A DNA stretch of 64,000 nt from Shewanella sp. c952 (GCF_019654975.1 NZ_BPEW01000001.1:1-64000); one strand, 5' to 3'; positions 1-10,302 are shown, numbered from the stretch's first letter. Numbers and translations are program-made. Notes: generated from the letters alone by a model not told the origin.

Positions 1-24
1 CTAATGACTCGTGAGGCTTAACCA
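1..24 (+). rRNA. 23S rRNA, 3' end only
   Basis: The first bases (CTAATGACTCGTGAGG, then CTTAACC) match the conserved 3' terminus of gammaproteobacterial 23S rRNA, which in E. coli ends in GTGAGGCTTAACCTT. The rest of the gene lies before the window. Position just upstream of a 5S gene on the same strand supports the call. The exact 3' end is approximate. Confidence 0.85.
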
Positions 25-157
25 TACAACCCTGATGGGTTTTATGAGTAGACTAATAGGTTCTACGACTAAGATTAGAAGCACTTAATGTGTGTTTAAC
101 TCAATAATTTATATTTACTTGCGATAGCGAGTAACAGCTTTCTAAATTTACCAAATT

Positions 158-276
158 TGTCTGGAAACCATAGAGCTGTGGTCCCACCTGATCCCATTCC
201 GAACTCAGAAGTGAAACACAGTATCGCCGATGGTAGTGTGGGGTTTCCCCATGTGAGAGTAGGTCATTTCCAGGCG
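158..276 (+). rRNA. rrf: 5S ribosomal RNA
   Basis: About 119 nt with the diagnostic 5S blocks: CCCACCTGATCCCATTCCG, then AACTCAGAAGTGAAAC, then CCGATGGTAGTGTGGGG and CATGTGAGAGTAGGTCA. The ends TGTCTGG and CCAGGC pair to form helix I. It sits about 130 nt after the 23S end in normal rRNA operon order. The termini are set by helix I pairing and could be off by one or two bases. Confidence 0.97.
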
Positions 277-287
277 CCTAATACGAG

Positions 288-318
288 AAAGCCCGTTGCT
301 AACGCAACGGGCTTTTTT
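288..318 (+). terminator. rRNA operon terminator
   Basis: An 11-bp GC-rich stem, AAAGCCCGTTG paired with CAACGGGCTTT around a short loop, is followed by a T run, 12 nt after the 5S gene. This is a classic intrinsic terminator for the rRNA operon. A degraded copy of the same hairpin lies at about 534-563. Confidence 0.93.
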
Positions 319-884
319 ACGTCTTGAGCTCGTTAATCATTTGACGATAGCGCTTAGCGTAATACTGATAGTTGTGCGGCCGATATGCTCATTAATGTAC
401 AGCATGCAAAGCATGGCTTCTTCATCCCAAGTGTTCGCTTTGCAAACTGCGAGGGGTCGATTGTACGCTCCTGTATAGTCGACACTTCTCACATCCGTGT
501 GAGTCGTATTTCATTTCTAGGTGCCCAATACTAAAAAGCCAGTTGCTAACGCAACGAGTTTTTTTACGTCTGTAATTTGAGCGGGTTAATCATATAACGA
601 TAGTGTTTCGGATGACACTGATAGCTGGGCGGCCGATATGCCCATGTATCCGCTTCGAGGATAATAAAGAGTAGGTTATTTTCTGGCGCTTAATTAGTAT
701 CTAAGCCCATTTTTTGGTAGATATTTCAAAGCTCTAATTTAAGTGAAAGATTTGGCTTGTTAAGGTGCTTTTGGAACCGGCGGCACTCATCCTTAAATGC
801 CTTTGCTGGCATTCAAGGGGTATTTTGGGGAGATATAAATTCTAAGTGTATGTCTAAGTCAAACATCGCTATCCGTAAGTTAGC
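319..884. other. gene-free stretch with decayed 5S 3'-end/terminator copies
   Basis: No convincing gene. About 492-640 repeats, with many substitutions, the sequence at about 250-390: a relic of the last bases of 5S (CATTTCTAGGTGCCCAATA versus CATTTCCAGGCGCCTAATA), then a weakened terminator (GTTGCTAACGCAACGAG then Ts), then a shared tail including GTTAATCAT, ACGATAG, CTGATAG and CGGCCGATATGC. A third, shorter trace (GAGTAGGTTATTTTCTGGCGC) lies near 671-692. The simplest reading is tandem duplication of the operon end followed by decay. Confidence 0.6.
534..565 (+). terminator. degraded copy of the rRNA terminator
   Basis: AAAAAGCCAGTTGCTAACGC followed by AACGAGTTTTTTT is alignable base for base with the hairpin at 288-318, but the outer stem pairs are lost, leaving a 5-bp GTTGC/GCAAC core plus the T run. 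It may still terminate weakly. It is best read as part of a decayed duplication. Confidence 0.5.
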
Positions 885-1280
885 TTATACTGTTGCCAAT
901 ATCTTATCGACGATTGTTTTATTAGCATCTGGAAACTCAAAGTTAACCAAATCTTGTTTAGCGACCCACTTAATAGCTTGGCCCTCTAGTCCTCTGGCTG
1001 TGCCTGAGAAATCTTTAACCCAGTGAATATCAAGCATCACCTTTTTGTCACCATAGTCATGGTGGATCTCCATCATGGGCGTCGTCATTACAACGTTAAG
1101 ATCAACCTCTTCTTTAAGCTCTCTGATTAGCGCTTGTGAGGTACTTTCTCCGCTTTCCACCTTGCCACCAGGAAACTCCCACTTATCGCCTTGATGCAGG
1201 TGTGCGTGGCGTTTGGCCAATAGAATTTGCTGTGTACTATTTTCAATGACACCTACTGCAACATGGATCTGTTTGCTCAT
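885..1280 (-). CDS. mutT: 8-oxo-dGTP diphosphatase MutT
   Basis: A 131-residue Nudix hydrolase that removes mutagenic 8-oxo-dGTP from the nucleotide pool. The Nudix box runs from about residue 38 to 61: GGKVESGE, then seven residues, then RELKEEV, with the metal-binding REXXEE glutamates intact. Length equals that of E. coli MutT (about 130). The start ATG overlaps the yacG stop by 4 bp, so the two are probably translationally coupled. This is the last gene of the mutT-yacG-zapD-coaE set. In many relatives secA lies beside mutT; here an rRNA operon end does. Confidence 0.95.
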   Translation of the reverse strand: MSKQIHVAVGVIENSTQQILLAKRHAHLHQGDKWEFPGGKVESGESTSQALIRELKEEVDLNVVMTTPMMEIHHDYGDKKVMLDIHWVKDFSGTARGLEGQAIKWVAKQDLVNFEFPDANKTIVDKILATV

Positions 1281-1513
1281 TGCTTTTTATCGTCCATAGA
1301 GCCGTCATCCATAAAAAAGTCCGCTTCATCATAACCGAGTTGATCTAACATCTCTGGATCGAATTCAGGTTTAATCGGAATAGCGTTCTTCTCTGCGGCC
1401 CAATCACCCAGATCGATTAACTTGCAGCGGTCGCTACAAAAAGGCTTAAATTTAGAGGTTTCATCCCAAGTGACTTCGGTTTGACAGGTTGGGCATTTTA
1501 CAGTTAGAGGCAT
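1277..1513 (-). CDS. yacG: DNA gyrase inhibitor / zinc-binding protein YacG
   Basis: A 78-residue zinc-ribbon protein with CPTC near residue 8 and [13 protein letters not shown] near residue 26, the YacG signature of four zinc-ligand cysteines followed by LIDLGDWA. In E. coli YacG binds GyrB and inhibits gyrase. The C-terminal tail is acidic ([14 protein letters not shown]), a little longer than in E. coli. It is coupled to mutT by a 4-bp overlap and follows zapD. Confidence 0.95.
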   Translation of the reverse strand: MPLTVKCPTCQTEVTWDETSKFKPFCSDRCKLIDLGDWAAEKNAIPIKPEFDPEMLDQLGYDEADFFMDDGSMDDKKQ

Positions 1514-1561
1514 AATTGATTTAGCTAGCGCTTGAGTGATAGTGGCACGATATTAGCGTTT

Positions 1562-2296
1562 TTAGGGGCAGGTTGCCAACTCAAACTGAATAGATTGGTC
1601 TGAATGTTTCTGCTTATCAAACTGTACAAAATGGATAGCGTATCTATTTTTATGTCCGCTAATCGTAGGATAGCAACCCTGTTCGGCAGCAAGTTTAACT
1701 CTGATGAGTGACAGCGCTTGTTCACTATCACCTTGATAAAAACCGGCAGTTGCTTGTAGCTGGTTGTACTCTGTGGTTTGGCGGGTTAAGTCGAGTAGCA
1801 AGTTAATTGGCGATAATAGGCAAGCAAATTGACTCATCCACTCTTGATACTCTGCTTGGCGAACTTCCCATGATTTAGCTAGCCAAAAATGTAGTTGTGG
1901 TAGGTCAAAATTACAACTTGCTCCAGGCATATTAAAGCGTTGCCTGAGGGCTGCAAGAAATCGGTCTTGTTTTATCTGTAGACCGGGGCGTTCGGATACT
2001 TGCAGTACTTCTCTGGCTACACTGAGCTTAGCGATATAAGTTTCAACTTCTTCGCTATTTATCGCGGGCAGAGATTGCCATTTAGAGAGTGCAAATAGCT
2101 GTCTGTCTAAATCTTTCAACACTTCACCACGATAATCGCAGCGCTCTGTGAGTTCACATAGGGAAAATAACGGGTAAAAACAGCGGTGCTGGTGATCGTG
2201 ATCTAGGTTAGCTTGTAATTGCTCAGCCAAATACTCTAGCCTTAAATAGCTACGTATTTTTTCATTGAGCGGTTGTTCATAGATTAAATCAGTCAT
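1562..2296 (-). CDS. zapD: cell division protein ZapD
   Basis: A 244-residue DUF1342/YacF protein. ZapD bundles FtsZ protofilaments at the septum. Conserved family stretches are visible: YEQPLNEKIRSYLRLEYL at the start, FNLPQLHFWL-like SCNFDLPQLHFWLA in the middle, and the KNRYAIHFVQF strand near the C terminus. It lies 8 bp downstream of coaE, as in E. coli and Vibrio, and was probably co-transcribed with it. Confidence 0.95.
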   Translation of the reverse strand: MTDLIYEQPLNEKIRSYLRLEYLAEQLQANLDHDHQHRCFYPLFSLCELTERCDYRGEVLKDLDRQLFALSKWQSLPAINSEEVETYIAKLSVAREVLQVSERPGLQIKQDRFLAALRQRFNMPGASCNFDLPQLHFWLAKSWEVRQAEYQEWMSQFACLLSPINLLLDLTRQTTEYNQLQATAGFYQGDSEQALSLIRVKLAAEQGCYPTISGHKNRYAIHFVQFDKQKHSDQSIQFELATCP

Positions 2297-2304
2297 GGCG
2301 TTGT

Positions 2305-2910
2305 TTAAGTATTACCGCATATCTTCAAATAAAGTGAATTTAGTGCGTTTACCTTACACTTTAACGCCGATATCTCTCCTTGATTGTCTATGACATCATC
2401 AGCTTTTGACAGTTTCTCGGCTCTTGTGGCCTGACTGCCTATTATATTTTGGACTTGCTTGGCGGAGACATCATCTCTCGCCATGGTTCTTTGTTGTTGT
2501 TGCTGTGGTGAAATATCAACCAAAAGCGTACGATGTACTAACCTATCTAACCCATTCTCAAATAGCAAGGGCACAACCATAATTACATAATTTGATTGAG
2601 CTTCTTTACAATTATTCAGCATGGTTTCTCTGATTAACGGGTGCAGTAACCCATTCAACCATAAACGTTGTTCATCGTTGTTAAAGATACGTTCTCTGAG
2701 CATTGAGCGATCTAAATGTCCATCGCTGAGCAGGATCTCTGCGCCGAAGTGTTCAACGATAGCGGCTAAGCCTTCTGAACCTGGATTCACCACTTCGCGG
2801 GCAACGATGTCGGCATCGACTAATACCACGCCAAGATCTGCAAAAAGGTTGGCGACGGTGGTTTTGCCACTGCCTATTCCGCCAGTTAAACCTACAATGA
2901 AGTCAGCCAT
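2305..2910 (-). CDS. coaE: dephospho-CoA kinase CoaE
   Basis: A 201-residue P-loop kinase for the last step of coenzyme A synthesis: ATP-dependent phosphorylation of dephospho-CoA at the 3'-hydroxyl. The Walker A motif GGIGSGKTT sits at residues 10-18 and DADIVARE follows near residue 33, where substrate is bound. Length is normal for the family. It is separated from pilD by a 323-bp repeat-rich gap, so it may have its own promoter rather than relying on the pil genes. Confidence 0.96.
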   Translation of the reverse strand: MADFIVGLTGGIGSGKTTVANLFADLGVVLVDADIVAREVVNPGSEGLAAIVEHFGAEILLSDGHLDRSMLRERIFNNDEQRLWLNGLLHPLIRETMLNNCKEAQSNYVIMVVPLLFENGLDRLVHRTLLVDISPQQQQQRTMARDDVSAKQVQNIIGSQATRAEKLSKADDVIDNQGEISALKCKVNALNSLYLKICGNT

Positions 2911-3233
2911 GGCCCCTCAAAAGTAATTAATTTTAAACGCTGAGAAGCTCCTAGGTGTTAGGGCATTCGTCAGCTCACTGCTAGGACGGACTACGTCCTG
3001 CTAGGAAATCAACAGCAAGCGCTATTTGGCTTTTGATGTTGATTCTATGCTTTGTTAGCACCTTCTTTTAAAGTCGGTCGGCATTTATGCCGTCGCTTTT
3101 CTAGTTTTCAGCGTAAGCGAAGCGTTCCATAGTGACGAAGTCACATGTTGTAGGCCGTTTGCTTAACACTTTACCGTCTTTGCTAGAACCTAGAACCTAG
3201 AACCTAGAACCTAGAACCTAGAACCTAGAAGCG
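2911..3233. repeat. intergenic palindromes between coaE and pilD
   Basis: This 323-bp gap holds several short palindromes: AGGACG/CGTCCT at 2983-2999, CGGCATTTATGCCG at 3079-3092, and GTGACGAAGTCAC at 3132-3144. It ends in a heptamer tandem array (separate entry). No ORF or clear terminator was found. The palindromes could be protein sites or RNA hairpins in the pilD-to-coaE read-through transcript. Confidence 0.5.
3183..3231. repeat. seven-copy heptamer tandem repeat (CTAGAAC)
   Basis: Six perfect copies of CTAGAAC followed by a seventh ending in G, with no interruptions, stopping 2 bp before the pilD stop codon. It is non-coding. Arrays like this are prone to copy-number change by slippage. 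Here it would lie in the 3' untranslated region of pilD mRNA. Confidence 0.95.
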
Positions 3234-4145
3234 TTATAACGTCGATATATACCACTGGGTGATCGACTCGCCCCATATCATGGCAATCCAGCCTGCAGCA
3301 GCTATGTAAGGGCCAAAGGGAATTGGATTACCTTGATTAAGCTTTTTAAATGCAATTAAGCCAATGCCGACAATAGCACCGACCAGTGAAGATAGTAGAA
3401 TCACTAACGGTAATACTTGCCAGCCAAACCATGCGCCAAATACAGCGAGCAACTTAAAGTCGCCATAGCCCATGCCTTCCTTACCGGTTAGTAGCTTAAA
3501 TGCCCAGAATACGCTCCACAGGCTTAAGTAACCCGCCGCAGCGCCCACTATAGCGTCTGACATCGACACAAATGTACCACTTAGATTTAAGATTAGACCT
3601 AACCATAAAAGTGGCAATGTAATTTGATCCGGTAGTAGCATCTCATCGAGATCAATACCTGTTAGCACCACTAAAGTAAAGGTCAAAATAGTGCTGAAGA
3701 CAAACTCTGCAGTCGGCCCAAAATGCCAAGCAAGAAAAGCCACTAATGCGCCGGTGATAAGTTCTACTATTGGATAGCGTGCCGATATTGGGTTTTTACA
3801 AGCGGCGCATCTGCCGCGTAACATCAGCCAGCCAATAATCGGCAAGTTATGCATCGGCTTGATATTGGTTTTACACTTAGGGCAAGCTGATCCTGGCACT
3901 ACTAAGTTATATTTTTCGGGAAACTCATCGATTGACGCGTTAAGTAGTTTCTCATTTTGCTCAAATACGTTTTTTTTATATTCAGCTAAGTAGTGATTGC
4001 ACTCCTGCTGCCAGTCTCTTTTCATCATTACTGGCAAGCGGTGTACCACCACATTCAAAAAGCTGCCAATAACTGCGGCAAAAACAAAGCTCAATGAGAC
4101 AAATAACCAAGGGTTCTGGTTAAATATAGTTATTAATTCAGTCAT
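3234..4145 (-). CDS. pilD: type IV prepilin peptidase / N-methyltransferase PilD
   Basis: A 303-residue inner-membrane aspartyl protease that cleaves the leader peptide of type IV prepilins and type II secretion pseudopilins and N-methylates the new phenylalanine. Paired CPKC and CAAC zinc motifs lie in the N-terminal cytoplasmic loop. The catalytic aspartates sit in the GIDLDEMLLPD and GYGDFKLLA segments. About eight hydrophobic segments fit the family. It closes the pilA-B-C-D set. As the only such peptidase seen here, it may also serve type II secretion, as in Vibrio and Pseudomonas. Confidence 0.97.
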   Translation of the reverse strand: MTELITIFNQNPWLFVSLSFVFAAVIGSFLNVVVHRLPVMMKRDWQQECNHYLAEYKKNVFEQNEKLLNASIDEFPEKYNLVVPGSACPKCKTNIKPMHNLPIIGWLMLRGRCAACKNPISARYPIVELITGALVAFLAWHFGPTAEFVFSTILTFTLVVLTGIDLDEMLLPDQITLPLLWLGLILNLSGTFVSMSDAIVGAAAGYLSLWSVFWAFKLLTGKEGMGYGDFKLLAVFGAWFGWQVLPLVILLSSLVGAIVGIGLIAFKKLNQGNPIPFGPYIAAAGWIAMIWGESITQWYISTL

Positions 4146-4200
4146 TATTTTTCTTATTTTCTTATTTTGTTATTGAAATATGTTTCCAAAGAGTTGGAGA

Positions 4201-5472
4201 TTAGCCGCCAACAACATCACCTAATTGGAAGATAGGCAGATACATGGCAACAATTAAGCCGCCAACCACGGTGCCTATGACAACCATCATAATCGGTTCA
4301 ATTAAGCTTGATAAGCCATCAACTGCATCATCAACCTGCATCTCATAGATGTTGGCCACTTTATTAAGCATATTATCCAGTGAGCCAGACTCCTCGCCAA
4401 TCATCACCATCTGGATCATCATGTCGGGAAACAGTCCAGTGGTGCGCATAGCGACATTCATCTGCATGCCAGACATCACTTCGGTGCGAATATTCAGTAC
4501 CGCTTTTTTATATACCGCATTGCCTGATGCACCTGCTGCCGATTCCAACCCATCAATCAGTGGTACACCTGCGGCAAAGGTGGTCGCCAAAGTGCGAGCA
4601 AACTTTGCCATCGCGCCTTTATGTAAAATCTCGCCAACAATCGGGATTTTAAGCAGAAATATATCTACTTTGTCGCGAAATAGTTGTGAGTTGCGGTGTG
4701 CTCGCTTAAAGCTCCAGATAGCAGCAATAATTGCAATAACAAATAGATACCAAGAGGCTTGTAGCCAACGAGATAAGTTGACAACAATTTGAGTAAAAGC
4801 TGGAAGCTCTGCACCAAAACCTTGAAAAATAGATTCAAACTGAGGCACCACAAATAGCAGTAATAAGGCAGTTACAATAACAGCAACAATAACTACGGCG
4901 GCTGGATAAAACATCGCCTTCTTAATTTTTGATTTAAGTGCTTCTGATTTTTCGCGGTAAGTAGCAATACGGTCAAATACTGCATCTAAGGAGCCTGAGT
5001 GCTCACCAGCGGCAACTAAATCAACATACAGATCATCAAAATAGAGTCGGTGGGGTCTTAAGGAATCTGATAATGGAATACCTGATTGCACATCATTAAC
5101 TATGGTGGCTAACAACTCGCGCATTTTGGGCTTTTCATGACCTTTACCCAGTAACTCAAGAGTAGTCACAATCGGCACTCCAGCCGCGAGCATGGTGGCT
5201 ATTTGTCGAGTGACCATGGCGATATCCATGGGCTTGATTTTTTTCTCGGATTTAAACAGCGGTGCCGACTTTTTTCGCACGTTTTTGGGGATTACCCCTT
5301 GAGCTTTGAGCTGGGCGCGAATTTCAGTGCTAGATGCACCTCTTAACTCACCTGAGGTGCGCCTGCCATCGCGGCTAACACCCTTCCATTCATAGGTGAC
5401 AACTTTAGGTTGATCTTTCTGAGTTTTCTTCTTGTCTCTAGCTTGCTTAGACTGTCTGGTTGCAATAGCCAT
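4201..5472 (-). CDS. pilC: type IV pilus inner-membrane platform protein PilC
   Basis: A 423-residue GspF/PilC-family protein that forms the inner-membrane platform above the PilB motor. Two homologous T2SF domains are visible, each with the pattern MARQIATMLAAGVP / FARTLATTFAAGVPLIDGLE, and three transmembrane segments, one of which ends in VVGGLIVAMYLPIF near the C terminus. The N terminus is Lys/Gln-rich. It lies 39 bp downstream of pilB and 55 bp upstream of pilD, consistent with one operon. Confidence 0.97.
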   Translation of the reverse strand: MAIATRQSKQARDKKKTQKDQPKVVTYEWKGVSRDGRRTSGELRGASSTEIRAQLKAQGVIPKNVRKKSAPLFKSEKKIKPMDIAMVTRQIATMLAAGVPIVTTLELLGKGHEKPKMRELLATIVNDVQSGIPLSDSLRPHRLYFDDLYVDLVAAGEHSGSLDAVFDRIATYREKSEALKSKIKKAMFYPAAVVIVAVIVTALLLLFVVPQFESIFQGFGAELPAFTQIVVNLSRWLQASWYLFVIAIIAAIWSFKRAHRNSQLFRDKVDIFLLKIPIVGEILHKGAMAKFARTLATTFAAGVPLIDGLESAAGASGNAVYKKAVLNIRTEVMSGMQMNVAMRTTGLFPDMMIQMVMIGEESGSLDNMLNKVANIYEMQVDDAVDGLSSLIEPIMMVVIGTVVGGLIVAMYLPIFQLGDVVGG

Positions 5473-5511
5473 CGGTGCCCTTATTATTGTAAGCCACAGT
5501 TTTCACCTGTT

Positions 5512-7218
5512 CTAGAAGCTGGTTACACGATTAATCTCGGCAATACTGGTTACGCCCTGTGTAACTTTTAGTAAACCTGAATCTCTTAGATCTCGCATCC
5601 CTTGCACCTTGGCCTGCTTAAGAATTTGCAATGAATTGCCGCCCTCCATAATGGTGCGGGCAATCTCATCGGACATCTTCATCACCTCATAGATACCTAC
5701 ACGCCCTTTATAACCGGCAGTGCAGTGCTCACAGCCGACAGGCTTATAGGGGGTAATACCAGCATCTATTTGCTGCTGGCTAAAACCAAGTTTTAACAGC
5801 TCATCAGCGGGTATATCTTCTGGAGCTTTACAGTGTTGGCATAGACGCCTAGACAGGCGTTGAGCAATAATAAGGTTAACCGAGCTGGCAATGTTATAGC
5901 CTGGTACGCCCATATTGATTAGGCGAGTTAAGGTTTCTGCAGCGGAGTTGGTATGCAAGGTCGATAATACTAAATGACCGGTTTGTGCCGCTTTAATAGC
6001 AATTTCGGCGGTTTCCAAGTCACGAATTTCACCTACCATTACCACATCAGGATCTTGGCGTAGAAAAGAGCGCAGCGCTGAGGCAAAAGTTAAACCGGCT
6101 TTAAGGTTAATATGTACTTGGTTAACACCTTCAAGGTTAATCTCAACCGGATCTTCGGCGGTAGAAATATTACGCTCGGCGGTGTTAAGAATATTAAGGC
6201 CAGTATAAAGCGATACCGTTTTACCAGAACCGGTAGGCCCTGTAACCAGAATCATGCCTTGGGGTTTGGCCAACATCTCTTCATACATCAACCTTTGATC
6301 ATCTTCATAGCCAAGCTTTTCAATCCCCAGTTGCGCTGAAGATGAATCCAGAATACGCATCACTATTTTCTCGCCCCAAATGGTAGGCAAGGTGCTAACA
6401 CGAAAGTCGATGGATTTGGTGCGCGACATCTTCATCTTGATGCGGCCATCTTGCGGTACGCGGCGCTCTGCGATATCAAGTTTTGACATCACTTTTAAAC
6501 GTGCGGAGATACGACCGGAAAGATTTACCGGTGGCTCTGAAACTTCTTGTAAGATACCGTCGATACGAAAGCGAATGCGGTAGCGCTTTTCATAGGGCTC
6601 GAAATGGAGATCCGATGCGCCTTTACGAATAGCATCGGTGAGAATTTTATTAATATAGATGACGATTGGGGCATCATCTTTACCATCTCCTTTCTCCTCA
6701 TCGCGCTTGTCGGTATCAGCGACCTCAATGCCTGCGAGTGCCTCTTCATCGATGGCGCTTAAATCGAGAGCGGTAATATCCTCCTCAAGTACTATTTCTA
6801 GTGCTTTGGTTAGTTTATCGTCTTCAACTAGGATCGCTTCTGCGTGCAAACCGGCGCTGAATTGGAAATCTTCTAACGCGGCAATATTAGTTGGATCCGA
6901 TGTGGCAATGTAGAGTCGGTTACCACGCTTAAACAGCGGTAAGCATTTATGCTTCTCAATTAGCTTTTTATTAATAAACTCATCGGGAATAGCCGCAATA
7001 TCAAATTCATTGAGATCTAACAGAGGGGTGCCGTACTCTTCGTAGCATAGTTCAGCAATTGTTCTCGCCGATACAAGTTTTTGCTCGATAATAGTGCTTA
7101 CAAGTGAGGAGTGTTTTTTACGAGAGGTAGCTATTGCTGCTGCAATTTGCTCTTCGCTTAATAATTGCTTGCGAATAAAAAGAGTAGATAAACCTAAATG
7201 AAGACCTGTAGTTGGCAT
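5512..7218 (-). CDS. pilB: type IV pilus extension ATPase PilB
   Basis: A 568-residue hexameric AAA+ motor that powers pilin polymerisation. There is an N-terminal MshEN/GSPII_E domain, a Walker A motif GPTGSGKT near residue 327, the Asp box, a Walker B region ([12 protein letters not shown]) and the His box. A tetracysteine zinc site (CQHC and CEHC) lies near the C terminus. The length is typical. Downstream pilC and pilD and upstream pilA make this the standard pilABCD locus. The retraction ATPase PilT is not in the window. Confidence 0.97.
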   Translation of the reverse strand: MPTTGLHLGLSTLFIRKQLLSEEQIAAAIATSRKKHSSLVSTIIEQKLVSARTIAELCYEEYGTPLLDLNEFDIAAIPDEFINKKLIEKHKCLPLFKRGNRLYIATSDPTNIAALEDFQFSAGLHAEAILVEDDKLTKALEIVLEEDITALDLSAIDEEALAGIEVADTDKRDEEKGDGKDDAPIVIYINKILTDAIRKGASDLHFEPYEKRYRIRFRIDGILQEVSEPPVNLSGRISARLKVMSKLDIAERRVPQDGRIKMKMSRTKSIDFRVSTLPTIWGEKIVMRILDSSSAQLGIEKLGYEDDQRLMYEEMLAKPQGMILVTGPTGSGKTVSLYTGLNILNTAERNISTAEDPVEINLEGVNQVHINLKAGLTFASALRSFLRQDPDVVMVGEIRDLETAEIAIKAAQTGHLVLSTLHTNSAAETLTRLINMGVPGYNIASSVNLIIAQRLSRRLCQHCKAPEDIPADELLKLGFSQQQIDAGITPYKPVGCEHCTAGYKGRVGIYEVMKMSDEIARTIMEGGNSLQILKQAKVQGMRDLRDSGLLKVTQGVTSIAEINRVTSF

Positions 7219-7333
7219 AATAACCTTGAACCGTTGCTGCTAAATTTTCAATAAATATAGTAGCTTTAAAATATCAGAACAGAGCCCATTTAAATAGACT
7301 TCTGCTCTGATTATCAGTGGCTAGTTACTGGTT

Positions 7334-7759
7334 TTATATTGTACAGTTCTTAATTGCAACAGCGCCAGTTCCTGAAAGTGTACATGCCCAAGTTAATTCA
7401 CCATTTGTAGCTACTTTAGGTGTTAATGTTGCTGCAATTCCACTAACCGTGGTTGTTATCGCACCTTTTGTACCTGTGCAATATGGGATAGCAGTCAGTG
7501 CACTAGTTCCTTTAGTTGCATCTGCCGTTCTAGCACTACAATCTATTGTACCTTCTACTGAATATCGTTCAGCAACCTTAATTTTTGAACCACTTAGTGA
7601 GGCTACTGCATTTGTAGCATTCGCCTTTGCGATATAATCTTGGTAAGCAGGCAATGCAATCGCAGCCAAAATACCGATAATCGCAACAACGATCATCAAT
7701 TCAATTAGGGTGAAGCCCTTAGCTTTGCTCATTTGTGACTTGTTCATCATGTTTTTCAT
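7334..7759 (-). CDS. pilA: type IV pilin PilA
   Basis: The major structural subunit of type IVa pili, used in twitching, attachment and DNA uptake. The leader is 15 residues, ending AKG, with the PilD cleavage site [21 protein letters not shown], including the essential Glu5. Two cysteine pairs lie further along; the C-terminal pair (WACTLSG, IKNC) would form the D-region loop. The start chosen is the ATG at 7759: an upstream in-frame ATG at 7771 contains the GGAG that serves as ribosome-binding site for the second. The 115-bp gap to pilB may allow separate expression. Confidence 0.97.
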   Translation of the reverse strand: MKNMMNKSQMSKAKGFTLIELMIVVAIIGILAAIALPAYQDYIAKANATNAVASLSGSKIKVAERYSVEGTIDCSARTADATKGTSALTAIPYCTGTKGAITTTVSGIAATLTPKVATNGELTWACTLSGTGAVAIKNCTI

Positions 7760-7771
7760 GTCTATCTCCAT

Positions 7772-8690
7772 TAGAAAGCTTCAAGTGAGTGCTATGTGCC
7801 TATAATCTATTGAGGTCACATATTGATGCACATACCACTACTTAGTTTAATAGTGCTTCAACCTTGCTTGATGCTCCTGCGCTAGCATGTCGCCAAATCC
7901 CAAGCTAATTGTCAGCGGGATAAGCATTAAAGTTGCTGCTTATGCCCGATAAGACGCTTAGCGCGACCTAAGGTGTCAGTGTCTATCTTTATTTTTAACT
8001 GGTGTTACGTTTTTATTAATCTAAGGTCTAGCATTTACGCTGCTTTAGCTATTTTAACCGCGGGTTCAATCGCTATTTCAACAGTTAGCACAACCCTTAG
8101 TTCAATACTCCATCCCTTCAAGCGATTTGAAAAGTTAGTCCCAACGTATCGATAGATATTTTAGAGCTCTCTTTTGTAGAAGCTGAAGAGATAACTAAAC
8201 CTTTTTTACTTCATATTGCATGTTAAATATCTACTGCTTAATTAGCATACATATTTACTCAGCAGTTCTTCCCATTTCAGATATAGCCTTGAATAGATTT
8301 AACGCTACAACTCAAATTGAAATCGACTTAGCGTTGTACAATTAATAACCATAAAGCACGAGGGTCTCTAGTACCTGTCTCGGCTACAGGCAAATTTAGT
8401 ACAAAGTTAAATAAATTGGAATAGCTAATGAGCACAAAGTTGCAAACTAATGGCCAATTCATATAAAAGTTGTGTTTTTAGTGTCAAAAAGTTCTAGCAA
8501 TATATTGTCACCATAGGCGATATTGACGATTAATGCTGTAGTGTCATTTTTAAGGCGCGTAAAGTTGAGTGAATGGTTTAGCGCTGTCTAAAAGCAGTAT
8601 CTCAAAGTATTTTGCATGTTTAGCTAGCTTTTTGCTGTTGTTAGTTAACTTGAGCACAGTTTCGGTTAGCACTGTTGTTGGTTGTTTTTT
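7772..8690. other. long intergenic region upstream of pilA
   Basis: About 900 bp without a convincing gene. It should hold the pilA promoter, but I could not identify a good sigma-54 (-24/-12) site by eye. A short hairpin CCTGTCTCGGCTACAGG lies near 8377-8393. One 60-codon reading frame on the plus strand (7973-8155) has no ribosome-binding site and I do not call it. Confidence 0.4.
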
Positions 8691-8921
8691 ATGCGTTTTG
8701 AGGCTGGCTTTTGTGAGCTAACTAACTTGGCACCACGCAAGCTTAATTGTGGCGACTTTGCTTACTGCTTAGGGCTGTTTGTTCACATTGTCGTAACGTT
8801 TTGCTGGGGCAAAGCATGTGCAAAGGTAAACTATGTATTAGTGCTCTATATGGCGATTTGGCTTTTGGTTTTTGGTTTTTCTAATTATGGTCTGTTAACT
8901 GATCTTTATGGTGGTTTGTGA
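8691..8921 (+). CDS. small hypothetical membrane protein (weak)
   Basis: A 76-residue reading frame starting at an ATG preceded by a T-rich tract, with no clear ribosome-binding site. The second half has two hydrophobic stretches (LGLFVHIVVTFCW and VLVLYMAIWLLVFGF), so the product would be a small inner-membrane protein. It overlaps a second short frame by 14 bp, a spacing typical of translational coupling. I recognise no family. It may be spurious. Confidence 0.3.
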   Translation: MRFEAGFCELTNLAPRKLNCGDFAYCLGLFVHIVVTFCWGKACAKVNYVLVLYMAIWLLVFGFSNYGLLTDLYGGL

Positions 8922-9075
8922 GCTTATTAAATACGGTGGTTGTTTTATAAAAATAGATAATTATTTTGGGCTGGTTATTATTTCGGCGATATCTATTTGC
9001 GTTTACTACTGGTTAATGGGCAAGAGAAATAAATGTTTAACTGACGGAGAGGAATTAATTGACCTATTAGTTTGA
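8908..9075 (+). CDS. small hypothetical membrane protein overlapping the previous one (weak)
   Basis: A 55-residue frame beginning ATGGTGGTTTGTGA, so its start overlaps the stop of the preceding frame. The product would be MVVCELIKYGG, then a transmembrane-like segment (YFGLVIISAISICVYYWL), then a charged tail ending in EELIDLLV. The pairing with the previous ORF and the clean single-helix layout are suggestive, but there is no homology evidence. Confidence 0.3.
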   Translation: MVVCELIKYGGCFIKIDNYFGLVIISAISICVYYWLMGKRNKCLTDGEELIDLLV

Positions 9076-9219
9076 ATCACGGTGCGGATATACTTAGTGA
9101 TTGAATTATGAACAGTGATTGAAGTCTTTATTGAGTACTAAATTAAACTTGCTAGAGGAGTTAGCAAAGTCTTTAAATGAGTAATAAAGCCTTTGCTAAA
9201 ATAGTGCTATTCAATATGA

Positions 9220-10116
<897 letters not shown>

Positions 10117-10302
10117 TTACTGACTTTAAGTCGTCATAGTTTGCGGGTAATTTTATATGGAGTTTATCTTAACATAAAGCCTAGAATTATCGATTTTAAT
10201 GTTTTAAATCTATGGGCTTGTTTACGATCAGACATCGGCTATATTCATCGGGTTAAACCTGATAAAGTGGCACTACTATCTATATAGATTTATAGGCTTA
10301 AA

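Noticed and set aside
757-1026. 89-codon plus-strand frame
   Set aside because: It overlaps mutT on the opposite strand, has no ribosome-binding site and shows no recognisable protein features.
7772-7960. Sigma-54 promoter for pilA
   Set aside because: The best match (TTGGC then TAGC 10 bp later) lacks the conserved TTGC at -12, so I do not call it.
7973-8155. 60-codon plus-strand frame in the gap between pilA and nadC
   Set aside because: It has no ribosome-binding site and no family resemblance. It is mildly hydrophobic, as AT-rich non-coding frames often are.
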